A DNA stretch of 50,064 nucleotides, from the NCBI RefSeq assembly GCF_004771005.1, contig NZ_RQHV01000021.1, positions 1 to 50,064 on the forward strand. The letters are read 5' to 3'. Positions 8,861 through 17,128 of this stretch are shown here, in pieces. Origin of the DNA: Leptospira ilyithenensis (GTDB lineage Bacteria > Spirochaetota > Leptospiria > Leptospirales > Leptospiraceae). Under the pieces are notes generated by a model. The model made no database searches. It saw nothing but the letters and a program-made list of their open reading frames with translations, and was not told the origin of the DNA. A program made the translations under genes and the position numbers. Within the stretch, counting starts at the first letter, position 1, and each line of letters opens with the position of its first letter.

Positions 8861-11203
8861 ATGAATACAATTCCAGCGCATCCATTACTCATCAAGATCA
8901 CTACGATTCCTGAAAATCCTGGCTGGAAACGAAAACTTATTTTATCTCTTCGCATCCTGCTTGTTTCCATTCACCGTTTTACAGTCGATGATTGTCTGAT
9001 GAAAGCATCGGGACTAGCTTATACAACAATTGTCACACTTGTTCCGACTCTTACGGTTGCTTTCGCACTACTCACAGTTGCATCGGGAATACAAACCCGC
9101 CAAGATGAGATCTTCCATGATGTAAATAGTTTCCTATTGAAAAACAATATCCAATTCGATATCACTCCTTATTGGGAGACTTTGAGTGATATCATCAATA
9201 CCGCGTCCCAAATCGGTGCGATCGGGTTTATAGTCTTTATCTTTTCTGCAACAGCTGTTTTGCGGTCTTTGGAAAAAACATTCCATTCCATTTGGAGAAT
9301 CGAGTCTCATCGAAGTTTTATCAATAAATTTGTTTTCTATTTTTTCCTGATTACATTTGGGCCGCTTATTTTTGTGGTGGGAAAAGGAATGTCGGACAAG
9401 ATCTCCGATTCAATCCGCCCTCCTCATCTCAAATCAATCGTGTACACCGAGGACGGTAAAATCTGGGTAGCAGGTGATAAAGGGAATATAGGAACAATCA
9501 CCGATCTGAAAGAAGACATCCGTTTCATTCCCAATGACGCGGTCGATTATGAAAATATGTTATGTGTGGATTTCAATCTGATTGAAACGGGTACATGCAA
9601 AAAACCGAATATATACAAAGAGAATTTTTTCAGAATCCGTTCTTCCGGAAATTACCTCTATACCATATCTGAGGAAGGTAGTTTTTTATTTTCCCACGAT
9701 CTTGGAAAAAATTGGAATCTCCATTCTTTCAAAAATATTTTTATCAAAGATTTCGGCATCTCAAATGATAACACTGTTTTTATTTTAACGGAAGATACAA
9801 GAACTCTCAGATATGATATAGGTTCGAAATTACAAGAGCTAAAAAGATTTACGGACAAGTCTATTACTCCTGTTAAAGTAAGATTCTTTACAGACATTGA
9901 CGGTTTTATTTTAGATAAGGAAGGAAGGCTTTGGAGAACTACCGATGGCGGAACCAATTTTACATTTCAAGTCATCTCCAAGAAAACCCTGAACGATATT
10001 TTCTTTTTAGACAGAAACACCGGTTTTGTGGTAGGCGACAACGGAGCGATATTCAGATCCAAAGACGGGGGAAATACCTGGCAGGACTTCAATCACAAAA
10101 AACATTCTTATGAAAGAGTTTGGATGTTCAAGTCTCCTAAGATCCAGGATTATGATCTGTTTGTATTAAACAGTTTGGGAGATATTTTAATTTCGGAAGA
10201 CGAAGGTTCATCCTGGTCAGTCGCTTATAAATCCAAAGGAGGAGATATCCTGGATTTGATTCATCTCTCCAAACAGGAATTGCCTGCAAATGACAAAGCG
10301 AGTGCGGAGACAACGGATCCGGAGGACCAGCACGGAGAAGAGGTATCCCAGCTCAATGAGAGAATGTTGGGGATCGTAGGAGTCGGCGAATACAAAAAAC
10401 TGATCCGAATTGAGAATGATAGTAAAGGAAATACCGTCTGGAAAAAATACCAAGGTGGGGCGAAGGTTTTCTCCTTATACTTTTTATTCCAGATCATTCT
10501 GCCGCTTATAACCGTTTGGCTGTTTTTCCTAATGCTCTATACTTTAATCCCCAATACAAAAGTTCCCTTAAAAGCCGCTTCCATAGGAGCCGCCATCACC
10601 GGTATCATACTGATCCTGTTTTTCTGGGGCTTTCTCAATATATACATCACTTCTTTCACTGAAAAAACAATGTTGATCTACAAGGCTTTGGCAGCCATCC
10701 CTATCTTTCTATTGACTATCTATTGTTTCGGACTCATCGTTTTATTCGGAGCGGAAGTGACTGCAACACTACAATTTCCGGACAGATATCTGCTCCCCAG
10801 CCACCCATTCGAAGACATCGACACATTCGTCAAACACGAGTTTTATCATGCGATCCGATTTATGGCGAATATATACGATTACCAGGATAAAAAAGGAAAG
10901 TTAATCAGTGTTTCCGAATTAGGAAAAAAAATGATGATCCCGACCAAGGATCTGAGCTTTATCCAATCGTCTTTGGAAAAGGCGGATTTCATATCCATCT
11001 CAGACAAAGGAAAAATTTCACCTGTCAAATTGAAAGAGCAGATCACCCTTTTGGATTTGTACAATGAAACGGTTTCATTTACTTTGGGTGCTCCTCCTGA
11101 TCCGAGCACAAGTTTGTCCATGGCGGGAAAAGAGTTACAATCGATTGAATCCGGACTAAAAGAAAGACTCGGATCGATTAATTTAAAACAATTACTTACT
11201 TAA
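8861..11203 (+). CDS. YihY/BrkB-family membrane protein with inserted Asp-box beta-propeller
   Basis: 780 residues, about twice the usual YihY length. Predicted membrane segments lie near residues 50-75, 115-135 and 150-172, then 545-572, 575-605 and 610-650. Between the third and fourth segments sits a soluble part of about 370 residues with four Asp-box/BNR turns: SHDLGKNW near 277, TTDGGTNF near 359, SKDGGNTW near 399 and SEDEGSSW near 444. This is a YCF48/BNR-like beta-propeller, probably in the periplasm. The C-terminal 110 residues look cytoplasmic and winged-helix-like. YihY proteins were once misnamed RNase BN and their function is unclear; the propeller suggests sensing or scaffolding. 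A good ribosome site (AGGTAGG) precedes the ATG. The stop overlaps the convergent flgJ stop by 4 bases. Confidence 0.85.
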   Translation: MNTIPAHPLLIKITTIPENPGWKRKLILSLRILLVSIHRFTVDDCLMKASGLAYTTIVTLVPTLTVAFALLTVASGIQTRQDEIFHDVNSFLLKNNIQFDITPYWETLSDIINTASQIGAIGFIVFIFSATAVLRSLEKTFHSIWRIESHRSFINKFVFYFFLITFGPLIFVVGKGMSDKISDSIRPPHLKSIVYTEDGKIWVAGDKGNIGTITDLKEDIRFIPNDAVDYENMLCVDFNLIETGTCKKPNIYKENFFRIRSSGNYLYTISEEGSFLFSHDLGKNWNLHSFKNIFIKDFGISNDNTVFILTEDTRTLRYDIGSKLQELKRFTDKSITPVKVRFFTDIDGFILDKEGRLWRTTDGGTNFTFQVISKKTLNDIFFLDRNTGFVVGDNGAIFRSKDGGNTWQDFNHKKHSYERVWMFKSPKIQDYDLFVLNSLGDILISEDEGSSWSVAYKSKGGDILDLIHLSKQELPANDKASAETTDPEDQHGEEVSQLNERMLGIVGVGEYKKLIRIENDSKGNTVWKKYQGGAKVFSLYFLFQIILPLITVWLFFLMLYTLIPNTKVPLKAASIGAAITGIILILFFWGFLNIYITSFTEKTMLIYKALAAIPIFLLTIYCFGLIVLFGAEVTATLQFPDRYLLPSHPFEDIDTFVKHEFYHAIRFMANIYDYQDKKGKLISVSELGKKMMIPTKDLSFIQSSLEKADFISISDKGKISPVKLKEQITLLDLYNETVSFTLGAPPDPSTSLSMAGKELQSIESGLKERLGSINLKQLLT

Positions 11204-11688
11204 TTGTATTTATTGGATTTGGCCGGCGGCAACGTAGCAGACATTTGTCTGTAGATTTGTTCCGCCAGTCCCATGGATTCATTTTTGGAAATGTCTTTCG
11301 CGTATTCATCATAAAGCATATCTTCAAAAATCTCTTCCGCATAACCGCCATCAATCAGCTTTTCCTTATGAACGGAATTTTTCATTTCTTTCAACATCAT
11401 CTTAACGAATACGGATTCGAATTCCACTGACGCATCATATAATTTTTTACGATAAGGATCATTTGAAATTTCTTCTCGAATGTTCTGAGTCACGGTCAAA
11501 CTGGAAGAACTCACTTTACCGGAAAGATCCGATCTTTCTTCCATCAGTTTTTGAAACTCCGTTCTGTTTGCAGAAGAATTTTTCCCGGACTCTGCGCTCT
11601 TTTTAGCAGAATCCATTCGGTGAAGCATTTGGTCTTCTTTGGAACGGGAAATTCTTCCCGAATAATCTTGAACTGAAAATATATCCAT
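11200..11688 (-). CDS. flgJ: FlgJ-like rod-binding protein without muramidase domain
   Basis: 162 residues. The C-terminal 90 residues form the rod-binding domain (FESVFVKMMLKEMKNSV, then GGYAEEIFEDMLYDEYAK and MGLAEQIYRQM). This matches the N-terminal half of enteric FlgJ; the glucosaminidase half is absent, as in spirochaete and alphaproteobacterial versions, so peptidoglycan remodelling must come from another enzyme. About 70 polar N-terminal residues precede the domain. It is the last gene of the flg block, and its AGGAG ribosome site overlaps the flgI stop, pointing to coupled translation. It acts as a rod-assembly cap or chaperone in the periplasm. Confidence 0.88.
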   Translation of the reverse strand: MDIFSVQDYSGRISRSKEDQMLHRMDSAKKSAESGKNSSANRTEFQKLMEERSDLSGKVSSSSLTVTQNIREEISNDPYRKKLYDASVEFESVFVKMMLKEMKNSVHKEKLIDGGYAEEIFEDMLYDEYAKDISKNESMGLAEQIYRQMSATLPPAKSNKYN

Positions 11689-11697
11689 AATTTTCTC

Positions 11698-12810
11698 CTA
11701 CTGAATGATTAGCTCTGCCCGTAGAGCTCCCTGCTTCTTTAATGCTTCCAGAATGGAAATGATATCTTTCGTAGAGGCGCCCACTTTGTTCAAAGCAGCT
11801 ACTACGTCAGAAACTTGAGTGGCTTCTTTCAAAACAAAAACTGATTCCCCTTTCTCCTGTTCCTGAATGGGAAAAAAATAACGCATCTTTTGGGTATTGG
11901 CAACCTGAATCGTCAAACCTTGTTGGGAAATCGCCACTTCATCAATAGCAATATTTGCCCCCATAACAATGGTTCCTGTTCGTTCGTTGATCACTACTCT
12001 TGCAACACTATCGGGAGTGATCGGGAGGTTTTCCAGTTTGGCCAAAAATGCCAGATTCATTTTCGGTTCAGATGCTTTCGCATCTTCCGGCTGCGATACA
12101 TTAGGTGTCACGGGAACGGGTACTAAAATCTCAGTTGCGGAAACCACTTCCGGAGTGACGCCCAAATTGGAACTAATCGCATCTACAATACTATTCATTG
12201 TAGAATAATCTTTATCCATCAGTGAAATCTTGATATGTTTTATGATGGGAGCATTGGGAATCGATTTTTCAAGTATGCCTCCGCCCGGCACAAAACCTGT
12301 ATTAGATCCTATTTTTTTATCTGCATTCCCTTTTGATTTTTTGTCCTTACCACCAAAGATAAGAACACCCGATGCCACAGCAATAGTATCTCCATTACCA
12401 GCTTTTAAAGGAGATTGCAAAAGAACTCCTCCTTCCAAAGAACGGGCATCTCCCACGGAAGAAACAAGTATGTCGATCCTATCCCCTTCTTTCAAATGAA
12501 TGGGAATGTTTGCAGTGATTAGCACGCTAGCAGTGTTTCTTGCTTCCCGAAGGGACTTCTTCGTATTTACGCCTAACTGTGCTAAGTAATTTTGCAACGC
12601 CTCTTCCGTGAGAGGATTTTTTGTATCGCCTGTTCCGTTCAGTCCTACTACAAGACCAAAACCAGTAACTTGATTTTCTCTGATAGCGTTGATCTTTGCA
12701 ACGTCTTTCAAACGGGTTTCCACCGCAAAAAGAAGATCGGAAAATCCGAGTACAATCAAAACTGCAAGTAGAGATCTATAACTTTTGCAAGTATTAAAGA
12801 ATGAATTCAT
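11698..12810 (-). CDS. flgI: flagellar P-ring protein FlgI
   Basis: 370 residues with an N-terminal signal peptide (hydrophobic stretch near residues 12-27). P-ring signatures follow: RLKDVAKINAIRENQVTGFGLVVGLNGTGD-type opening (seen in shorter pieces, such as GFGLVVGLNGTGD), then NTASVLITANIP and the C-terminal VSDVVAALNKVGAS. The length equals that of enteric FlgI. It forms the bushing around the rod in the peptidoglycan layer. The start ATG overlaps the flgH stop by 4 bases. Extra Lys/Asp-rich loops near residues 150-175 are lineage-specific. Confidence 0.93.
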   Translation of the reverse strand: MNSFFNTCKSYRSLLAVLIVLGFSDLLFAVETRLKDVAKINAIRENQVTGFGLVVGLNGTGDTKNPLTEEALQNYLAQLGVNTKKSLREARNTASVLITANIPIHLKEGDRIDILVSSVGDARSLEGGVLLQSPLKAGNGDTIAVASGVLIFGGKDKKSKGNADKKIGSNTGFVPGGGILEKSIPNAPIIKHIKISLMDKDYSTMNSIVDAISSNLGVTPEVVSATEILVPVPVTPNVSQPEDAKASEPKMNLAFLAKLENLPITPDSVARVVINERTGTIVMGANIAIDEVAISQQGLTIQVANTQKMRYFFPIQEQEKGESVFVLKEATQVSDVVAALNKVGASTKDIISILEALKKQGALRAELIIQ

Positions 12811-13544
12811 TCGTTGCTTTCTCCGAGTACTCGTTTGATTGTTTTCAACAGTATTTCTTGTTTTTCCAAATCGGAAAGTTCCGCTTTACGAGTGGTGGTT
12901 CCATCCGGATTCGTAATCGTCTTCATTTGAATATTGGGCGAATTCAATTCCTTAGGATTGAGAGTTCCCTGAAATTCCAATCGAAAGTTTGCAACAAGGT
13001 CACTTGAGATATTACGGTTTTTGTCCAAGTCTTCGGGAGAAATCGTTCCTGATAAACGAAGATTGATCCTTTCTTCTCCGTAATTATAAGTCTTCGATCC
13101 TTCCAGTTCCAAATTTCCCGATCCGGGATCAATCCCTGTTACAAGAACAGCCATAATCCCAAGAACTTTCGCGTTGGTTTTGGACTTTCCCACTTTGGAT
13201 CGCATAAACGTACTATTTGTGTTATACGATGGTAAATCGGAGATTAATTTTTTGTCAGGAACCGTTTTGATATCATTATCGAAAGTCGCTTTGTATTCGG
13301 ACTCGTATTCCACTTTGAAACCTGTTTTTAAAACCACTTTCACAACTGTGCCGGGAGACACGGACTTGGGATAAGAATACGGATCTTTGTCTTTCCAAAG
13401 AGAATCCGCATAGAGCGCCGATTTTTCTCCCTCTTCCCTGGTTTGAAATAAACCGAAAAAATCCGAAAAAACAAAAGAGCAAACGACGAATAACATGATT
13501 TGTATTGAGATTTTAAATGAAAATTTAAGAATACGGATCATCAT
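12807..13544 (-). CDS. flgH: flagellar L-ring protein FlgH
   Basis: 245 residues. An N-terminal hydrophobic export segment ends near residue 27, with VVCS as a possible but poor lipobox. The mature part begins SLWKDKDPY, and the middle has the L-ring beta-strand pattern (GIMAVLVTGIDPGSGNLELEGSK, shown in part, then INLRLSGTISPEDL). The tail of about 45 residues is an acidic, Lys-rich extension not typical of enteric FlgH. Stops and starts overlap by 4 bases with flgA and flgI. An L-ring protein in a spirochaete is notable because the flagella stay in the periplasm. Confidence 0.9.
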   Translation of the reverse strand: MMIRILKFSFKISIQIMLFVVCSFVFSDFFGLFQTREEGEKSALYADSLWKDKDPYSYPKSVSPGTVVKVVLKTGFKVEYESEYKATFDNDIKTVPDKKLISDLPSYNTNSTFMRSKVGKSKTNAKVLGIMAVLVTGIDPGSGNLELEGSKTYNYGEERINLRLSGTISPEDLDKNRNISSDLVANFRLEFQGTLNPKELNSPNIQMKTITNPDGTTTRKAELSDLEKQEILLKTIKRVLGESNE

Positions 13545-14473
13545 TCGGACTCCAGCAAACAGATACCAGGCGATTGAATTTTTCCTTCCAATTTTTTATT
13601 GGAAGTGATATTGAGAAGGCTGATTTTATCCCCTTCGTTTCCCGATTCCAAAGCTCTGGAACGTGCCTTGATCATTATATTTCCGATCGTATAAACAAGC
13701 TGGACTTCTTGTCCTCTTTCTACCATATGAAGCAAACGAAGTTGTTTTTTCTGAATGGGTTTGTCGGTTAAAATTTCATTCAGTGCTGTCTTTCCGATAG
13801 GATTGTTTAGATCGTATTCTTCGAAAGAATCGGAACTGAAGAAAGATCGTTTTTCCACATCATCTTCAGTGATGATTTGTTTGGAATCAATGAGTCGTTT
13901 CGCAAACCAAGCTTCTTTTTTTTCTTCAATAACAAACGTAAGTGGATAGGAATGAATGAGTCCGTTTTCGGAATGCAGATCCAAAGGAAAAATTCTTTTT
14001 CCTCCGTGAAATTTATTTCCCATCCTTCTCCAAACAAGTTCCACACTCGTGGAAGGAATTTTGATTTCGCTTCCTTCGTAGTGAATTCTAAATTGATTTT
14101 CATCCAATCCGTAACTGTCCTGCAGATACTCACGGAGTTTTGTTTCGAGCTGACCCGCAGAAACCGGTTTCACCAAAGGAAGAACCAAGGTTTTAGTTCC
14201 CTTTACTTCCCAATCCGATGAATCCCCTGATTCCTTCGAAGCCGAGTTCAATCGGGAACTTACATCTTCCGGCTTTAAAAACAAAGGAGACTTTACGTTT
14301 TGATATAGAACCGGATTCCAGGTGGATTTCCAAGAAAATAAATCATTCGCATATACCTCTTCCGAGTGAACGATGATTTTATTCTTTAAATATAATTTTT
14401 GAGTTTGGGATTCGGATGCGAACAAAAACGAAGCGAAAAACCCGAATATCAAAATCCAAAATAACTTTCTCAT
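13541..14473 (-). CDS. flgA: flagellar P-ring assembly chaperone FlgA
   Basis: 310 residues with a signal peptide (FWILIFGFFASFLFA). The C-terminal 130 residues are the SAF/FlgA domain: FAKRLIDSKQIITEDDV, NPIGKTALNEIL, VERGQEVQLVY and ESGNEGDKISLLNITSNK-type ending. The N-terminal 180 residues are a less conserved beta-rich part. FlgA is a periplasmic chaperone for FlgI polymerisation, so its place two genes before flgI fits. It overlaps flgH by 4 bases, and flgG ends 22 bases upstream. Confidence 0.9.
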   Translation of the reverse strand: MRKLFWILIFGFFASFLFASESQTQKLYLKNKIIVHSEEVYANDLFSWKSTWNPVLYQNVKSPLFLKPEDVSSRLNSASKESGDSSDWEVKGTKTLVLPLVKPVSAGQLETKLREYLQDSYGLDENQFRIHYEGSEIKIPSTSVELVWRRMGNKFHGGKRIFPLDLHSENGLIHSYPLTFVIEEKKEAWFAKRLIDSKQIITEDDVEKRSFFSSDSFEEYDLNNPIGKTALNEILTDKPIQKKQLRLLHMVERGQEVQLVYTIGNIMIKARSRALESGNEGDKISLLNITSNKKLEGKIQSPGICLLESE

Positions 14474-14495
14474 GATTCTATATCTTTTCTTTATC

Positions 14496-15293
14496 TTATC
14501 GTTTTAAGCCGATCGCCGTAGAAAGCATGTTATCCGAAGTCTGAATGGTTTTGGAATTGGATTCATATGCTCTTTGAGCTACGATCATATTCACCATCTC
14601 TTCCACGATTTTCACATTACTCATCTCGAGAAAACCTTGTAATACTCCGCCGTATCCTTCTTGTCCGGGCATTCCCGGAATCTCAGAACCGGATGCTACT
14701 GTTTCACGAAAAAGGTTTTTTCCCACTGCTTGCAAACCTGCCGGGTTTACAAATCGGTAGAGTTCAATCTGTCCGATCGTTGTCGGACGAATGTCATTTC
14801 CGATTTTTACAGTCACTTCTCCCTCTTCCGCAATGGAAAGAGTATTGAGAATTGCGTTTTCAGGCAAAATGATAGGAGGTTCCAATAAATAGCCGTTAGA
14901 GGTCACAACTTGTTGGTTGGAATCGATTTTGAAAGACCCGTCTCTGGAATAGGAGAATGTTCCGTCAGGCATTTGGATTTTGAAAAAACCCATTTCACCG
15001 GTAAGTGCCAAATCAAGTTTATTGCCTGTAGCTTGAAAAGAACCGATTTCGAATAACTTCTGTGTGGCGGCAACTTTTACACCATGACCCACATTCACAC
15101 CGGTAGGAATTTCCGAAACGGAACTCGCAGGGGTGCCCGCTAGTACCTGGTGTTGGTAAACTAAATCTTCAAAATCAACTCGGTTCTTTTTAAATCCAGT
15201 TGTATTAACGTTTGCAAGGTTGTTGGCAACGGTATCAATGTGAAACTGTTGCGCAGTCATTCCGGTAGCGCCGGTCCAAAGTGACCTCATCAT
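14496..15293 (-). CDS. flgG: flagellar distal rod protein FlgG
   Basis: 265 residues, the usual FlgG length. The N-terminus is MRSLWTGATGMTAQQFHID followed by ANNLANVNTTGFKKNR; the C-terminus is GGVLQGFLEMSNVKIVEEM, then NMIVAQRAYESNSKTIQTSD. Two ATGs are adjacent (15293 and 15290); the second gives the canonical MRSLWTG. AGAGGTG lies about 10 bases upstream. It forms the distal rod joining to the hook. It is the first flagellar gene after dut, with a 73-base gap that could hold its own promoter. Confidence 0.95.
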   Translation of the reverse strand: MMRSLWTGATGMTAQQFHIDTVANNLANVNTTGFKKNRVDFEDLVYQHQVLAGTPASSVSEIPTGVNVGHGVKVAATQKLFEIGSFQATGNKLDLALTGEMGFFKIQMPDGTFSYSRDGSFKIDSNQQVVTSNGYLLEPPIILPENAILNTLSIAEEGEVTVKIGNDIRPTTIGQIELYRFVNPAGLQAVGKNLFRETVASGSEIPGMPGQEGYGGVLQGFLEMSNVKIVEEMVNMIVAQRAYESNSKTIQTSDNMLSTAIGLKR

Positions 15294-15366
15294 ACAAAAG
15301 CACCTCTTTCGAAACCTATCGGTCGATCTCCGAAAAAGAGTAAGTGTCTTTTTTACGATTTATGTC

Positions 15367-15804
15367 TTATTTTCCGGTGCTTCCGAAGCCGCCTGTTCCC
15401 CGATCCGTATTTTCCAAGGTAGGTACCACATGAAATGCAATCACCTCATAACGTTTGATCAGAAGCTGAGCGATTCGAGTCCCGTTTTCCAGTAGAAAAT
15501 CCGATTTTCCCAGATTCAAAAGAGGAACAAAAATCTCCCCTCGATAATCCGAGTCCACTGTTCCCGGTGCATTCGGCATAATGATTCCATTTTTGGTAGA
15601 GAATCCTGATCTGGGCCGCACTTGGCCTTCAAACCCCATAGGGATCGCAAAGGCAAGGCCAGTAGGGACTAATACCACCTCGCCTACAGGTAAAGTGACT
15701 GAAGCTTCCAGACAGGCACTGAGGTCATAACCTGCGGCACCGTCTGTTTTTCTTTCCGGTATGGTAGCTTTTGGATTTAGGATTTGGATGGATACTTGGA
15801 TCAT
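15367..15804 (-). CDS. dut: dUTP diphosphatase
   Basis: 145 residues, the standard trimeric dUTPase length. Conserved motifs are AAGYDLSA (motif 1), RPRSGFSTKNG (motif 2), GTVDSDYRGEI (motif 3), RIAQLLI (motif 4) and the C-terminal GTGGFGSTGK (motif 5), all complete. It hydrolyses dUTP to dUMP and pyrophosphate, keeping uracil out of DNA and feeding thymidylate synthesis. The ATG overlaps the M16 peptidase stop by 4 bases. Confidence 0.96.
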   Translation of the reverse strand: MIQVSIQILNPKATIPERKTDGAAGYDLSACLEASVTLPVGEVVLVPTGLAFAIPMGFEGQVRPRSGFSTKNGIIMPNAPGTVDSDYRGEIFVPLLNLGKSDFLLENGTRIAQLLIKRYEVIAFHVVPTLENTDRGTGGFGSTGK

Positions 15805-17084
15805 AATGAGGTAGGTATTTTTTGAAACGCGGATTCGCTCATATCTCCCACGCAGGAGAGATGCAGTTTTGGAATGGAGAAAGTGAGTTTTGCTCTTTCA
15901 TTCAATTCGTCAAGGCTGACGGATTTCAAAGCTTTCATCCTTTCTTCCAAAGAATAGTATTTTCCAAAATAAATATCCTGGAGGCCGATATTATTCATTC
16001 GATTTTCCGGCAATTCGTACCCGATCGCCATTCCACCCAATTGGTTGGATTTGGCATCTTCTAATTCGCGTTCGGTGAATCCGTTTTTTACAAGCGCATC
16101 CAGCTCCTTTAAAATCAAACCGACACATTGGTTTGCCTTTTCCTTGGAAGTCGCACAAGAGATGGAAAAAAGCCCTGTCGAACGATAAAAGGAAGGAAAG
16201 GAATAAATGGAATAACAAAGTCCTTCTTTTTCGCGTATGTTTTGAAAAAGTCGGGAAGCCATTCCTCCTCCGAGGATCGTAGACATGAGTTGAGTCACAG
16301 TCACATCTTTGAAATTCCGAGGAGTTCCGTTCGCTCCGAGCATGATATTGAACTGCTCTATCTTTCTACGGGAAAGATGTTTCGTATAATGTTTTTTAGG
16401 TGTAGGCAATACGATTGGATTGCTTTCTTTTCCCTTGGGATTTTCAAAAGGAAAATACTTGCGGGCAAGTCGCAAAACTTCGTCCCATTTGAAATTTCCC
16501 GAAACAGACAATACCATATTCGAAGGGAAATAATGTTTTTCATAAAATTTACGGATCGACTTCCGGGTAACACCTGTTACGGAATCTTTGGTCCCGATAA
16601 TATCGCGGCCGTAATGGGATTTTCCGAATATATTTCTGAAATAATAGTCATATACAAAATCATCCGGTGCGTCCTCGTAAGAACGCATTTCCTCAATGAC
16701 TACGCCTTTCTCCACTTTGATATCTTCTTCCCGAAACAAGGGACGGTAAATCATATCGGATAAAATATCGAAGGCTAGCTCCGCTTTGTCTTTGATGGAG
16801 ATCACATAATATTGTGTGTATTCTCTACTGGTGGAACCATTGAGTATCCCGCCCACTCTCTCAATCTCAGTTGCGATTTGTTTGGATGTTCTGTTTTCCG
16901 AATCTTTAAAGAGCATATGCTCCAAAAAGTGAAAATAACCTAACTCCTGCTTGGTTTCAGCAAGGGAACCTTCTTTGACAAAGAGGCCGACTCCCATGGA
17001 AGCCGCGTGTTTCATGGGTTGGAATAAAACTGTTAAACCGTTGGGAAGAACTGTGCGATAGAAATCGTCAGACGAAGAAGGCAA
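15801..17084 (-). CDS. M16 family zinc metallopeptidase (processing-peptidase-like)
   Basis: 427 residues. The inverted zinc site HFLEH lies near residue 47, with the third ligand Glu in the following EKGVVIEEMRSYEDAP region. The C-terminal M16_C half has the R/Y substrate motif (GGGMASRLFQNIREKEGLCYS). Proteins of this type are commonly found next to pnp and dut in bacteria. It cleaves peptides in a two-domain clam shell; the substrates are unknown. The TTG start at 17084 follows an AGGT-rich stretch. A short palindrome (CTTCCTTAGGAAG) lies between pnp and this gene. Confidence 0.9.
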   Translation of the reverse strand: MPSSSDDFYRTVLPNGLTVLFQPMKHAASMGVGLFVKEGSLAETKQELGYFHFLEHMLFKDSENRTSKQIATEIERVGGILNGSTSREYTQYYVISIKDKAELAFDILSDMIYRPLFREEDIKVEKGVVIEEMRSYEDAPDDFVYDYYFRNIFGKSHYGRDIIGTKDSVTGVTRKSIRKFYEKHYFPSNMVLSVSGNFKWDEVLRLARKYFPFENPKGKESNPIVLPTPKKHYTKHLSRRKIEQFNIMLGANGTPRNFKDVTVTQLMSTILGGGMASRLFQNIREKEGLCYSIYSFPSFYRSTGLFSISCATSKEKANQCVGLILKELDALVKNGFTERELEDAKSNQLGGMAIGYELPENRMNNIGLQDIYFGKYYSLEERMKALKSVSLDELNERAKLTFSIPKLHLSCVGDMSESAFQKIPTSL

Positions 17085-17128
17085 AATACCTACCTTTCCC
17101 TCCTTCCTAAGGAAGAAGGGAGAATGTT

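Noticed and set aside
15294..15366. A GACCGATAG stretch before flgG resembling a flagellar sigma28 -10 element
   Set aside because: No TAAA-type -35 lies at the needed distance of about 15 bases, so I did not call a promoter.
16128..16763. A 211-codon plus-strand frame opposite the M16 peptidase gene
   Set aside because: It is antisense to strongly conserved codons and has no recognisable domain or ribosome site.
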